A DNA stretch of 64,000 nt from an uncultured Lachnospiraceae bacterium (GCA_910585965.1 CAJUHH010000011.1:1-64000); one strand, 5' to 3'; counted from the stretch's first letter, positions 31,465-40,324 are shown. Notes: a model not told the origin generated them from the letters alone. Numbers and translations: made by a program.

Positions 31465-32796
31465 ATGACAAGGGAATATGAAGAAAAGGATGTATACGAG
31501 GCGCTACAGGAACGCCTGAAATTCCTTTTTGAAGAATTTGATAATATCTACATATCTTTTTCCGGCGGCAAGGACAGCGGCCTTCTGCTGAACCTGACGC
31601 TGGATTTCCAGAAAAAATTTTACCCGGAAAAAAAAGTGGGGGTTTTCCATCAGGACTTTGAAGCCCAGTATACAGTGACGACGGAGTATATCGAACGAAC
31701 TTTTGAACGTCTGAAAGGAGAGGCAGAGCTTTACTGGGTATGCCTTCCTATGGCGACGAGGACGGCCCTCAGCAGTTACGAGATGTTCTGGTATCCATGG
31801 GATGAGACGAAAAAAGATGCCTGGGTGCGGGAGATGCCGGAACATGAGTACGTGATCAACCTGAAAAATAATCCCATAACCACTTATCGTTACCGCATGC
31901 ATCAGGAGGATCTGGCGAAGCAGTTCGGCAGATGGTATAGGATTTCCCATGAAAATAAAAAAACAGTCTGCCTGCTCGGCATGAGGGCGGATGAGTCGCT
32001 GCAAAGATACAGCGGGTTTGTGAATAAAAAATACGGCTATAAAGGGGAATGCTGGATCAGCCGTCAGTTTAAAAATATGTGGTGCGCTTCCCCCATGTAT
32101 GACTGGAGCCTGGAAGACGTATGGCATGCGAATTATCTTTTTGCCTACGATTATAACCGTCTGTATGATTTGTACCATATGGCGGGGCTGAAAGTATCCC
32201 AGATGAGGGTGGCTTCCCCTTTCAACGATTATTCCAGGGACAGCCTGAACCTATACCGGGTGCTGGATCCGGAGATATGGGCGAAGCTGGTAGGGAGAGT
32301 GCAGGGAGCGAATTTCGCATGCATTTACGCCAGGTCGAAAGCGATGGGCTACCGCAGCATTACCTTGCCGGAAGGGCATACATGGGAGTCTTATACCAGG
32401 TTTTTGCTGGATACGCTGCCCATCAGGCTTCGGAACAATTATGTGAAAAAATTTAACACTTCCATCAAGTTCTGGCATGAGAAAGGCGGCGGACTGGAGG
32501 AGGAAACAATAAAGGAACTGGAAGAGCATGGATATAAAATAAAACGTAATGGAGTTTCTAACTATACGTTAAATAAGAAATCAAGAATTATTTTTCTGGA
32601 AAAAATTCCTGATAATACGGACGATATCAAGTCAAGCAAGGATATTCCCAGTTGGAAGAGGATGTGCTATTGCATTTTAAAAAATGACCATATATGCAGA
32701 TCGATGGGGTTTGGGCTGAACAGGCAGCAGCAGAGGGCGATCGACATGATTAAAAAATCATACAAAGGATTGGAGGAAATCAATGGAAAAGCGTAG
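31465..32796 (+). CDS. IbrA/YbdN-like phosphoadenosine phosphosulfate reductase-family protein (DUF3440)
   Basis: The 443 residues have an N-terminal PP-loop ATP-pyrophosphatase-like domain with IYISFSGGKDSGLLLNL near residue 30 and FHQDFEAQYTVTTEYIERTF, then the DUF3440-type C-terminal region (AFDYNRLYDLYHMAGL-like 'DYNRLYDLYHMAGLKVSQMR', GHTWESYTRFLLDTLP). In E. coli the homologue is IbrA (K-12 YbdN), which with IbrB raises immunoglobulin-binding protein expression by an unknown route. The family is not a normal sulfate-assimilation reductase. The gene overlaps the ibrB-like gene by 14 bases, as in the known pair. GGAGG precedes the ATG. Confidence 0.87.
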   Translation: MTREYEEKDVYEALQERLKFLFEEFDNIYISFSGGKDSGLLLNLTLDFQKKFYPEKKVGVFHQDFEAQYTVTTEYIERTFERLKGEAELYWVCLPMATRTALSSYEMFWYPWDETKKDAWVREMPEHEYVINLKNNPITTYRYRMHQEDLAKQFGRWYRISHENKKTVCLLGMRADESLQRYSGFVNKKYGYKGECWISRQFKNMWCASPMYDWSLEDVWHANYLFAYDYNRLYDLYHMAGLKVSQMRVASPFNDYSRDSLNLYRVLDPEIWAKLVGRVQGANFACIYARSKAMGYRSITLPEGHTWESYTRFLLDTLPIRLRNNYVKKFNTSIKFWHEKGGGLEEETIKELEEHGYKIKRNGVSNYTLNKKSRIIFLEKIPDNTDDIKSSKDIPSWKRMCYCILKNDHICRSMGFGLNRQQQRAIDMIKKSYKGLEEINGKA

Positions 32797-33328
32797 AAGT
32801 CCGGTTTATAATGTAATTGCAGTACCGATACAGAAAATCAAACCTAACAATTATAATCCGAATTCGGTAGCTCCGCCGGAAATGAGGCTGCTTTACCGCA
32901 GCATCAAACTGGATGGATATACGATGCCGATCGTGTGCTACTATAATAAGGAAGAGGATGAATATATTATCGTGGATGGTTTCCACCGCTATAGGGTAAT
33001 GCTGGAGCATGAGGATATTTTTGACCGGGAGGGCGGAATGCTTCCGGTATCCGTGATTGATAAGCCGATTGACCAGAGAATGGCGAGCACCATCCGGCAT
33101 AACCGGGCAAGGGGAAACCATAACGTGGATCTGATGAGCAATATTGTAAAGGAACTGCATGAAATCGGGCGCTCCGATGCATGGATAGCCAAGCATCTGG
33201 GAATGGACAGGGATGAAATACTGCGTCTGAAGCAGATTACCGGGCTTGCAGCGCTTTTCCAGGATATCAAATTCGGAAGGGCATGGAGGCCGGTGGAAGA
33301 GGACGGGGAAGAAACATCCGAACAATAG
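32783..33328 (+). CDS. IbrB/YbdM-like ParB/sulfiredoxin-fold protein
   Basis: The 181 residues show a ParB/Srx N-terminal domain (PIQKIKPNNYNPNSV, then the nucleotide-binding IIVDGFHRYRVM and TIRHNRARG) and a C-terminal helix-turn-helix-like part (GRSDAWIAKHLGMDRDEILR). This matches IbrB/YbdM, the obligate partner of IbrA-type proteins. Some ParB-fold proteins hydrolyse CTP or ATP, but the activity here is unknown. It overlaps ibrA-like and is followed within about 20 bases by the J-domain/TPR gene, so all three probably form one operon. Confidence 0.87.
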   Translation: MEKRRSPVYNVIAVPIQKIKPNNYNPNSVAPPEMRLLYRSIKLDGYTMPIVCYYNKEEDEYIIVDGFHRYRVMLEHEDIFDREGGMLPVSVIDKPIDQRMASTIRHNRARGNHNVDLMSNIVKELHEIGRSDAWIAKHLGMDRDEILRLKQITGLAALFQDIKFGRAWRPVEEDGEETSEQ

Positions 33329-33348
33329 GGAAAGGCATGGGGAACGGA

Positions 33349-36300
33349 ATGGAAGAGCAAAGAATATTTGAAGTATTGGGAATCGGGGAAACGAAGGACG
33401 AAAAGGAGATTAAAAAAGCATATAGAAATAAACTTCTGTCTGTAAACCCGGAAGATAATCCCGAGGGATTTAAGCGGTTAAGGGAGGCTTATGAAAGCGC
33501 CCTTGCCGGGTGCAGGCGCGAGGAAGAAACCGAGGAGGAAGACACGCCGGTAAGCTTGTATTTGAAAGAAGTGGAAAAGATATACAGTTCTTTGTCCAGG
33601 CGGCTGGACGAGGAGGAGTGGAGGCGGCTGGCAGAACATGAGCTGCTGGATGACCTGGAGCTGGAAGAAGAGATCAAATGGAAATTGTTTCGGTACCTGG
33701 CAGATCATTTCCGGCTGCCTGCATCCGTCTGGCAGATTCTGGACGGTGCTTTTGGAATCGTACAAGGGAAAAAAGAGTTCAAGGAGCATCTGCCGGAGGA
33801 TTTCGTGAATTTTATGGCATGGAAATGCTCCGAGGGGAAGGATGATTCCGATTTTCCTTTTCATAAATTGGAAGGGGAAGACAGGGCGGATTATGATGTT
33901 TTTATTACAAACTACAGCCAGCTGATTAAAATTTCCAGGGAGGAACCGGAAGACAGGGAGGGCTGGCTGAAGGAAATAGGCCAGAAGATTGCTTTTATGG
34001 ATACGCTTGGGATCGCCCATCCATGGTATGAGATGGAGAAAGCCAGGTATGCGGTATTGTGCGGACAAGGGGAAGAAGCAGAACGTATGGCCAGGTCGCT
34101 CTGGGAAAGAGGGGAAAAGGATAGACGCATGCTTTTTTCCGGCGCGTATATTTTAAAGGAATGCGGAAAAAGAGAAGAAGCGGAGGCTGTTTATAAGGAA
34201 TTGCTGGAGCAAAAGGATATGACGGATAATGATGTTTATACTGCGTCTATTGCTTTGGCTGAAATTTGTGCCCAAAGGCAGGAATGGGAAGAGGCCAGGG
34301 AGCATGCTTTGCGCGCCAGAAAGCTTTATGTCACGCCAAAATCCATAGCTTTGATGAAGCAGTGCAACGATGAAGTCATCGCCCTTTATACAGGGGAGAA
34401 GGAGGCGGAGATCAATACGGAGAAAGGCGTTATGCTGGCATGGTGCTATATCCAGAATGACCGGACAGGGGAAGGGCTGGATTATTTCAAAAAGCATCCA
34501 GTGCTGTCGGAAGATACTGCGGAATGCCATAGGGCGAAAGCCACGTTGTATCTTATGGAAAAAATGGACGAGGAGACAGAAGCGGAGATTAAGCTCTGGC
34601 AAAAGAAGATGGAAGAGCAAGCCGCAAAAGAGGAAGGAACATATCGGGCGGCCCAGTCCTATGAGATGGAAGGCAGGGCGCTCTGGATCCGTCTGGAAAA
34701 GCTGGAAAATAAAGAGGGAGAGGAAGCGGCGGCTTTAAAAGCGGCGGCGCTGGCGGCCTTTGACGAGGCGATAGAGCGTATGCCGGAGGAGATCGACTTT
34801 TTGATGGCAAAGCTGAATTTTCTGCGCGACCCGATTTTCCATAAAGGCGAGCGTTCGGAAGAGACTGAGGTTTATAGCCAGATTCTGGCGATCTGCCATA
34901 GGATAAAGGAAATAGACAACGGCTATTACTGGGCATATTTTTATGAGCAGGAGGCCTATGAGAAGATGGGGAAAGCGCAGGAAGTCGTGGATACTTTTTA
35001 TGCCGCGAAGAAGATCTATGCGGGAATGCCGGAGATCTACGAGCGGGCGGCCAGGGCATTCTGGGCGTACAGCCAGTTCCAGGAGGTAAAAAACATCATT
35101 GCCCAGGCAGAGGAAGCGGGCTTAAACAGCTATTACTTAAGAACGAGGAAGCTGGAAATGATGCGCAGGGAAGCGGAGGACAAAGACGCGATGAAAGCTG
35201 CGGACGAATATGCAAAGCAGCTGATTCAGGAGATGGAAGAAGAAGGGGACGCAGAGGATGCTATTTTGTCCGATGCTTATTTACAGAGGGCATTTGTCCA
35301 TGATACCGGGTATGCCGATGAATTCCGCCAGGTGGATGAAATGGAGCGCTGGGCGGTGCGGTCGGTGGAATTGGCGGACAGCAACAGGAACAGGTATTTT
35401 CTGGGACGGTTTTATGAGGAATATAAGGAGGAGCCTAAGAAGGCATACGAACATCTGAAAAAATGCGAGGAACGGGGGCTTGATTTTGAATGGATGTATT
35501 TTTATATTGCCCAGTGCCACGAAGACTTTGAAGAATGGGACGAAGCCATCGTTTATTACAAAAAAGCCATGGAGAAAAATCCGGAAGAAAGGGATTTTAT
35601 CTGGAGGATCGGCTGGCTTTACCGTAAGAAGTTCGATCGGACGGGACAGAAGGAATATTACGAGGAGGCAATGAAATATTTGAATCTCCAGATAGAAAAG
35701 TTTGGGGAGAATTCCAGGGAATTATGGCAGCTTTCGGATCTCCACGGGGATAACAGGGAGTATGTCCTGGCGCTGGAGGAGATCGACAGGGCGCTGGAAA
35801 AGGATAAGCAATGCAGGAACTGGGGGCAGAGGGGAATGCTGCTGCAGATGCTCGGCAGAAGAGAAGAGGCATTTGAAAGCTTCGAGAAAGCGATTGAAGC
35901 AAATCGGAAAAGAGGATATGATTATAACTACTCCTATTATCGGATGCACGATGATTTCTGCGGGCAGCGTGCCTATGAAGAGGGTCTTAGCTGGTTCCAG
36001 GGAAAGCTGGACCAGGTATTGACAAAGACACAGCGGGACAAGATGCTGCAGTATATGAAAGACTATTATATCGCGCTGGAAGACTGGCCGAAAGCGCTGG
36101 AAATGCTGGAGCGGATATACGGAGGGACGACGCTGGAAGATTACGTATGCGATGAATGGAAGACGGAGGGACGGCGCATCAATGACCTTCTGGATCTGTA
36201 TCAGTTTTACCTGTCCGAAGAGGAATTGCGCCGAAAGACAGAGGAGGCGGAAGCCCTGCTGGAAAGGGGCGGCAAAGAGGGGATGGAAGACCGGGAAGGC

Positions 36301-36873
36301 ATGGAAAAGGCGTATATGCAGATCGGCTACTGCTATGATGAGTATTTGTATGAAAGCGAACGGGGATTGGCATATTTTCAAAAAGTGCTGGAGCATGACG
36401 GGATGACGAAGAAAGAGAGTTCCGATTATCGTTTGGTACTGGCGGAAATTATGAGAATCCTTTGGCGGAAAGGCCAAACGGAAGAGGCGAAAAAATACCG
36501 GGAGCTGTATAGGGAGAGCCTGGCAGAGGCCTATAAAGAATGCGCCGATCTGGAAAAAAGCCCGGAAGAGCTGCATTTGGGGGAATGCACCAGCCGGAGG
36601 GTAAGCCTTTACCATTTGTTTGGGATGCATTATTATTGCGGGGAATACGAAGAGGCAAGGAAATACTTGCAGCAGATGGAGGCCTGTGAATGGTGCAGTG
36701 CCTGCATGCTGGGTGAATGCTCGGAGGAATGGGAATGCAAGGGATATATGGCGCTTCATGACGGTTGCCGGGAAGAGGCGGCGCGGTGTTTCCAGCATGC
36801 GGTGGAATGCTGCCTGAGAAGAAATGACCAGGCAAGGCATGAGTTACGGCTGCTGGATCGGGAGAAAGGTTGA
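33349..36873 (+). CDS. Giant J-domain-like TPR protein
   Basis: About 1,174 residues. The N-terminal 60 residues resemble a DnaJ J-domain (FEVLGIGETKDEKEIKKAYR, then FKRLREAYESAL), but the HPD tripeptide needed to stimulate Hsp70 is replaced by N-P-E-D in SVNPEDNPEGF. The remainder is a long array of helical TPR-like repeats (for example FYIAQCHEDFEEWDEAIVYY, WQLSDLHGDNREYVLALEEI), rich in Glu, Lys and Tyr, with a Cys-rich stretch near the end (CEWCSACMLGEC). It has no signal peptide. A scaffold or chaperone-like role is inferred. The start at 33349 follows GGGGAACGGA; 33337 is an alternative. The stop lies inside the 9-bp duplication of the adjoining inverted repeat. Confidence 0.8.
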   Translation: MEEQRIFEVLGIGETKDEKEIKKAYRNKLLSVNPEDNPEGFKRLREAYESALAGCRREEETEEEDTPVSLYLKEVEKIYSSLSRRLDEEEWRRLAEHELLDDLELEEEIKWKLFRYLADHFRLPASVWQILDGAFGIVQGKKEFKEHLPEDFVNFMAWKCSEGKDDSDFPFHKLEGEDRADYDVFITNYSQLIKISREEPEDREGWLKEIGQKIAFMDTLGIAHPWYEMEKARYAVLCGQGEEAERMARSLWERGEKDRRMLFSGAYILKECGKREEAEAVYKELLEQKDMTDNDVYTASIALAEICAQRQEWEEAREHALRARKLYVTPKSIALMKQCNDEVIALYTGEKEAEINTEKGVMLAWCYIQNDRTGEGLDYFKKHPVLSEDTAECHRAKATLYLMEKMDEETEAEIKLWQKKMEEQAAKEEGTYRAAQSYEMEGRALWIRLEKLENKEGEEAAALKAAALAAFDEAIERMPEEIDFLMAKLNFLRDPIFHKGERSEETEVYSQILAICHRIKEIDNGYYWAYFYEQEAYEKMGKAQEVVDTFYAAKKIYAGMPEIYERAARAFWAYSQFQEVKNIIAQAEEAGLNSYYLRTRKLEMMRREAEDKDAMKAADEYAKQLIQEMEEEGDAEDAILSDAYLQRAFVHDTGYADEFRQVDEMERWAVRSVELADSNRNRYFLGRFYEEYKEEPKKAYEHLKKCEERGLDFEWMYFYIAQCHEDFEEWDEAIVYYKKAMEKNPEERDFIWRIGWLYRKKFDRTGQKEYYEEAMKYLNLQIEKFGENSRELWQLSDLHGDNREYVLALEEIDRALEKDKQCRNWGQRGMLLQMLGRREEAFESFEKAIEANRKRGYDYNYSYYRMHDDFCGQRAYEEGLSWFQGKLDQVLTKTQRDKMLQYMKDYYIALEDWPKALEMLERIYGGTTLEDYVCDEWKTEGRRINDLLDLYQFYLSEEELRRKTEEAEALLERGGKEGMEDREGMEKAYMQIGYCYDEYLYESERGLAYFQKVLEHDGMTKKESSDYRLVLAEIMRILWRKGQTEEAKKYRELYRESLAEAYKECADLEKSPEELHLGECTSRRVSLYHLFGMHYYCGEYEEARKYLQQMEACEWCSACMLGECSEEWECKGYMALHDGCREEAARCFQHAVECCLRRNDQARHELRLLDREKG

Positions 36874-37014
36874 AGCAGTCACGGAAATTAAATTTTGCGG
36901 CCAGCATGGGGTGACGGGGAATACAGCCGCAGCAGCCGGGAAAGGGGACGGGCTGGGGCTGTATTCCCCGTCACCCCATGCTGGCCGCAAAATTTGATTT
37001 CCGTGTGAAGCAGT
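36871..37014. mobile_element. MITE-like inverted repeat with 9-bp target site duplication
   Basis: Arms 36880-36928 and 36957-37005 are 49-bp inverted copies (one mismatch) around a 28-bp GC-rich centre. TGAAGCAGT flanks the element directly on both sides (36871-36879 and 37006-37014). Its ends, CACGGAAAT(T/C)AAAT, match those of the long inverted repeat at 31003. It carries no gene. It could also fold as a terminator-like hairpin for the gene it abuts. Confidence 0.8.
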
Positions 37015-37083
37015 ACCATATACTTGTAAAGCTAAGAGGTTTATGCTAGTATGTAAATACGAAAACGAAAGAGGGTGAGAAGA

Positions 37084-37878
37084 TTGACAGTAACGGAACA
37101 GATAGATCAGAAACATCAGGAGGACTTACAGAGACTAAGAGGTTTTCGTCTGCTGGATGATGATTTTCTCACAAAGTGTTTTGAGGGAGATACGGCAGGT
37201 ATAGAGCTGGTGTTGCAGATCATATTGGAAAAGTCAGATTTAAAAGTGTTGGATATTCGTACACAGGTATTTGTGGAGAATTTGCTGAACCGATCGGTGA
37301 GGCTGGATATTCTGGCTACTGATGACACTGGAACAAAAATGAATGTAGAAATACAACGTTCCGATAAAGGGGCTGGGAGAAAAAGGGCAAGATACAACAG
37401 CAGTATGATGGATGCAAATCTTTTGGAAAAGGGTGAGGATTTCTATAAACTGCCGGAAACGTGGGTAATCTTTATCACAGAAAATGATGTTATGGGAAAA
37501 GGATTGCCGCTTTATCCGATTGAACGCTGCTTTTTAGGAACAGGTGAGAAATTTGGGGACGGTTCGCACATATTGTATGTAAATGGTGCTTACCGTGGAG
37601 ATACGCCAATCGGAAAGTTAATGCATGACTTCTCTTGTATAGATGCAACGGATATGTATTATGGAATATTGGCAGATAGGGTAAGATTTTTCAAGGAGAG
37701 CAAGGAGGGAATCGAGATTATGTGCCGGGCTATGGAAGATATGAGGGATCAAACATTGAAAGAAGGAGCAATTGATTCTGCAAAAAGGATGTTGGCAGAT
37801 GGAATATTGACGTTTGAGAAAATTGCGGAATACGCAGGATTGTCGCTTGATGAAGTGAAAAAGCTAAAAACAGAATGA
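37084..37878 (+). CDS. Rpn-family PD-(D/E)XK nuclease/recombination-promoting protein
   Basis: The 264-residue protein of the Rpn/PDDEXK transposase-like family is thought to cut DNA and promote RecA-independent recombination. The catalytic residues are suggested by VRLDILATDDTGTKMNVEIQ (Asp...Glu-x-Gln) near residue 78. Further conserved features are ARYNSSMMDA, YPIERCFLGTGE, ILYVNGAYRGDTPIG and a C-terminal helix-turn-helix-like tail (FEKIAEYAGLSLDEVKKLK). The TTG at 37084 is preferred because AGAGGGTGA lies just upstream; GTG at 37075 is possible. A broken relative sits at 50765-51097 with a similar downstream sequence. Confidence 0.88.
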   Translation: MTVTEQIDQKHQEDLQRLRGFRLLDDDFLTKCFEGDTAGIELVLQIILEKSDLKVLDIRTQVFVENLLNRSVRLDILATDDTGTKMNVEIQRSDKGAGRKRARYNSSMMDANLLEKGEDFYKLPETWVIFITENDVMGKGLPLYPIERCFLGTGEKFGDGSHILYVNGAYRGDTPIGKLMHDFSCIDATDMYYGILADRVRFFKESKEGIEIMCRAMEDMRDQTLKEGAIDSAKRMLADGILTFEKIAEYAGLSLDEVKKLKTE

Positions 37879-37898
37879 GCAGTGTAAGAAAAACATAA

Positions 37899-37931
37899 GC
37901 CGGGAATCTAAAAACAGGTTCTCGGTTTTTT
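37899..37931 (+). terminator. Terminator after the Rpn gene
   Basis: GCCGGGAATCT (37899-37909) pairs, with wobbles, to AGGTTCTCGGT (37916-37926), followed by a T-run. Confidence 0.75.
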
Positions 37932-38024
37932 ATACGCAGACCCGTATATAGAAGTCTGCTGATGACGCAGCATGTGGGACGCGCGGCGAGCAGGGAACAA
38001 ATCGCCCCTACTCGATTTGTTCCT
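37932..38024. repeat. Small dispersed repeat, copy 2
   Basis: The repeat starts at the T-run of the Rpn terminator. ACGCAGACCCGTATATAGAA and later ACGCGCGGCGAGCAGGG align with 25622-25690 and with 51140-51215. GAACAAATCG and CGATTTGTTC (about 37995-38022) form its hairpin and run into the end of the GntR fragment. Confidence 0.6.
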
Positions 38025-38244
38025 GCAGCCTTTGCAAATTGATCTTCTGCGCATTGTTCGTATGCTGCATGATCATCTGGTATGCCTCATGGGGATTGCC
38101 GTTTTTGATCGCCTCATAGATCTGGTAATGCTCGTCCAGAGTATCTTTTACACGGCCGGCCATTTTCAGGGAATGCTCGGCCAGCCTCTGGATATAGAGC
38201 TGGTGGTTCATAAACAAATTAATCATTTTTTCCAGGCGCTGGGA
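38008..38244 (-). pseudogene. C-terminal fragment of a GntR/FadR-family regulator
   Basis: The minus strand encodes about 78 residues (LEKMINLFMNHQLYIQRLAE, then DEHYQIYEAIKNGNPHEAYQ and a stop at 38008), the end of an FCD ligand-binding domain. The winged-helix DNA-binding half and most of the FCD domain are gone. At about 38230-38244 the sequence switches directly into a dehydrogenase fragment on the other strand. It would originally have been the regulator of the neighbouring sugar-acid genes (inference). Confidence 0.78.
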
Positions 38245-38682
38245 AAATCAGCTGTATACATAGGAAGCTCCGGGAGCGGAAGCACGGCCAAGCTTGTCAA
38301 CCAGATCATTGTCAACAACACGATTGCGGTAGTGTCGGAAGCCCTGGTATTTGCCGCGAAGGCGGGGGCGGATCCTGAAAAAGTATTCGAGGCGATCCGG
38401 GGCGGCCTGGCAGGGAGCGCCGTTCTGGATGCGAAAGCGCCTATGATGATTGAACACAATTTTAAGCCGGGCGGCCCGATCCGCATCAACCACAAAGACA
38501 TTAAAAACGTGATGGAGACGGCTCATTCGATGGATGTGCCTGTTCCGTATACGGCGCAGCTGTATGAGATTTTGCAGGCTTTAAAAATCCATGGATGCAT
38601 GAACGACGACCATGCGGGGATCGTGCAATATTTTGAAAAACTGGCGGATATTGAGGTGAACGGATCGTATGAGAATAAGTGA
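38230..38682 (+). pseudogene. C-terminal fragment of a 2-hydroxy-3-oxopropionate reductase-like dehydrogenase
   Basis: From about 38230 the plus strand encodes FQALGKSAVYIGSSGSGSTA, KLVNQIIVNNTIAVVSEALV and FKPGGPIRINHKDIKNVMET, the C-terminal helical domain of the GarR/beta-hydroxyacid dehydrogenase family. The entire NAD-binding Rossmann half is missing. An open frame does extend upstream to 37972, but those residues are antisense of the GntR fragment and have no dehydrogenase similarity. Intact relatives act with the DUF1537 kinase encoded next in D-threonate or D-erythronate breakdown, so that pathway has lost a step here. Confidence 0.82.
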
Positions 38683-40102
38683 CAGGATCATTGGGGAATT
38701 AGAAGTACCCACGAAGGAAAAACAGGAAGAAGTGGAAAAACTGCTTCGGAAGCAGATAGAAAAGAGCGGACAGAGAATCGTCGTCTTGGATGACGACCCT
38801 ACGGGGGTTCAGACCGTGCATGACATCTCCGTTTATACGAACTGGAAGCCGGAAAGCATGCGGAGGGCTTTTCAGGAAAAAAACCGTTTGTTTTATATTC
38901 TTACCAATTCCAGAGGGATGACCGGCGAGGAAACGGCGAAAGTACATAGGGAGATCGCGGCGGCGGTGGATGATGCGGCAAAGGAATGCGGCGCGGATTA
39001 TTTCATCATCAGCAGAAGCGACAGCACGCTGCGCGGACATTATCCGCTGGAAACGCAGATACTTCGGGAAGAGTATGAAAAAAGAAACCATTGCGTGATT
39101 GACGGGGAAATCATCTGCCCTTTTTTCCAGGAAGGCGGAAGGTTTACCATCCACAATATACACTATGTGCGGTATGGAAACGAGCTTGTCCCGGCCAATG
39201 AGACGGAGTTCGCCAAAGACAAGACGTTTGGCTATACGGCGGATACGATGCCCGGTTATGTGGAAGAGAAAACAAAAGGGGAATATAAGGCGGAAGATGT
39301 GGTCTGCATTGCGCTGGAAGATATCCGTGCGGTAAGGATTGACAAGATCCGGGGGCAGCTGTCAGAAGTGTCCGGGTTCCAGAAGGTGGTCGTGAACGCG
39401 GCGGATTATCTGGACCTGAAAATTTTCTGCATTGCTTTGTACCAGGCAATGGAGGCTGGGAAACGGTTTATGTTCCGGACGGCGGCGGCTTTTGTAAAAG
39501 TGGTCGGCGGGATTTCCGACAAAGGCTTGCTGCGCCGGAAAGAGATGGTACGCGTCCATTCTCGTAACGGGGGGCTGATCATCGTAGGCTCCCATACCAA
39601 CAAAACGACGGCGCAGCTGGAGAAGCTGAAAGAACGGCCGGGGATCGCATTTCTGGAACTGGATGTGACGGATGCCGCGCAGGAAGAGGTTCTGGATGCG
39701 AATGTGAAGAAATGCATCGCGCAGGAGGAAGAAAAGATAAACGGCGGCATCACCGTATGCTGCTATACGACAAGAAAAGAGCAGACCGCCGGAACGGGCG
39801 ACAAAGAGGATGAGCTGAAGCTGGCGATGAAGATCTCGGCGGCAGTGCAAAGGCTGGTGGGGGAACTGTCGGCTACACCGTCTTTTCTTGTAGCGAAGGG
39901 CGGCATTACTTCCAGCGATATCGGCACGAAGGCGCTGGGAGTGAAGCGGGCGGATGTGATCGGGCAGATCTGTCCGGGGATCCCGGTCTGGAAGACGGGC
40001 GCGGACAGCAAGTTCCCCGATATTCCTTATGTGATTTTCCCGGGGAATGTGGGAGAGGATGATACGCTGCGGGAAGTGGCGGATATATTAATTGAAAAAT
40101 AG
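38669..40102 (+). CDS. Four-carbon acid sugar kinase (DUF1537 family)
   Basis: This cytosolic kinase phosphorylates sugar acids such as D-threonate or D-erythronate. The N-terminal signature IVVLDDDPTGVQTVHDI is near residue 38. YILTNSRGMT, SRSDSTLRGHYPLET and the C-terminal LVAKGGITSSDIGTKALGV with VIFPGNVGEDDTL mark the two-domain fold. The 477 residues are full length. The ATG overlaps the stop of the dehydrogenase fragment. Its regulator and reductase partners are both truncated, so it may now be an orphan. Confidence 0.9.
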   Translation: MRISDRIIGELEVPTKEKQEEVEKLLRKQIEKSGQRIVVLDDDPTGVQTVHDISVYTNWKPESMRRAFQEKNRLFYILTNSRGMTGEETAKVHREIAAAVDDAAKECGADYFIISRSDSTLRGHYPLETQILREEYEKRNHCVIDGEIICPFFQEGGRFTIHNIHYVRYGNELVPANETEFAKDKTFGYTADTMPGYVEEKTKGEYKAEDVVCIALEDIRAVRIDKIRGQLSEVSGFQKVVVNAADYLDLKIFCIALYQAMEAGKRFMFRTAAAFVKVVGGISDKGLLRRKEMVRVHSRNGGLIIVGSHTNKTTAQLEKLKERPGIAFLELDVTDAAQEEVLDANVKKCIAQEEEKINGGITVCCYTTRKEQTAGTGDKEDELKLAMKISAAVQRLVGELSATPSFLVAKGGITSSDIGTKALGVKRADVIGQICPGIPVWKTGADSKFPDIPYVIFPGNVGEDDTLREVADILIEK

Positions 40103-40118
40103 AAATGGATTTAATCTG

Positions 40119-40154
40119 CCGCCGCAGGAGGTAATCTTTCTGCGGCGGTTTTCT
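40119..40154 (+). terminator. Terminator after the kinase gene
   Basis: CCGCCGCAG (40119-40127) pairs perfectly with CTGCGGCGG (40140-40148), then TTTTCT. Confidence 0.85.
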
Positions 40155-40191
40155 GCCTTATAGGAAAGCGCGTCCTGTGAAATAAAAGTCC

Positions 40192-40233
40192 TTGACAAAG
40201 CGACACGGATGACGCATAATAGAAAGCGACACG
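40192..40233 (+). promoter_or_regulatory. Promoter and candidate TetR operator
   Basis: TTGACA (40192-40197) and CATAAT (40215-40220) have a 17-base spacer. AAGCGACACG occurs as a direct repeat at 40198-40207 and 40224-40233, once in the spacer and once after the -10. It fits autoregulation by the TetR protein encoded downstream. Confidence 0.55.
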
Positions 40234-40324
40234 AGTGTTTCAAAGTGCGCAGGGAGAAAGCGTTGAAAGAAAAGCGTTTTCAATTTTTGATTTTGAGTTT
40301 GTCAAAGCGGACATGGGGTATGGA

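Noticed and set aside
37972..38682. A single 236-residue gene
   Set aside because: The first third is the antisense of the GntR fragment and of a dispersed repeat. Only the C-terminal part has dehydrogenase similarity, so it is a deletion chimera.
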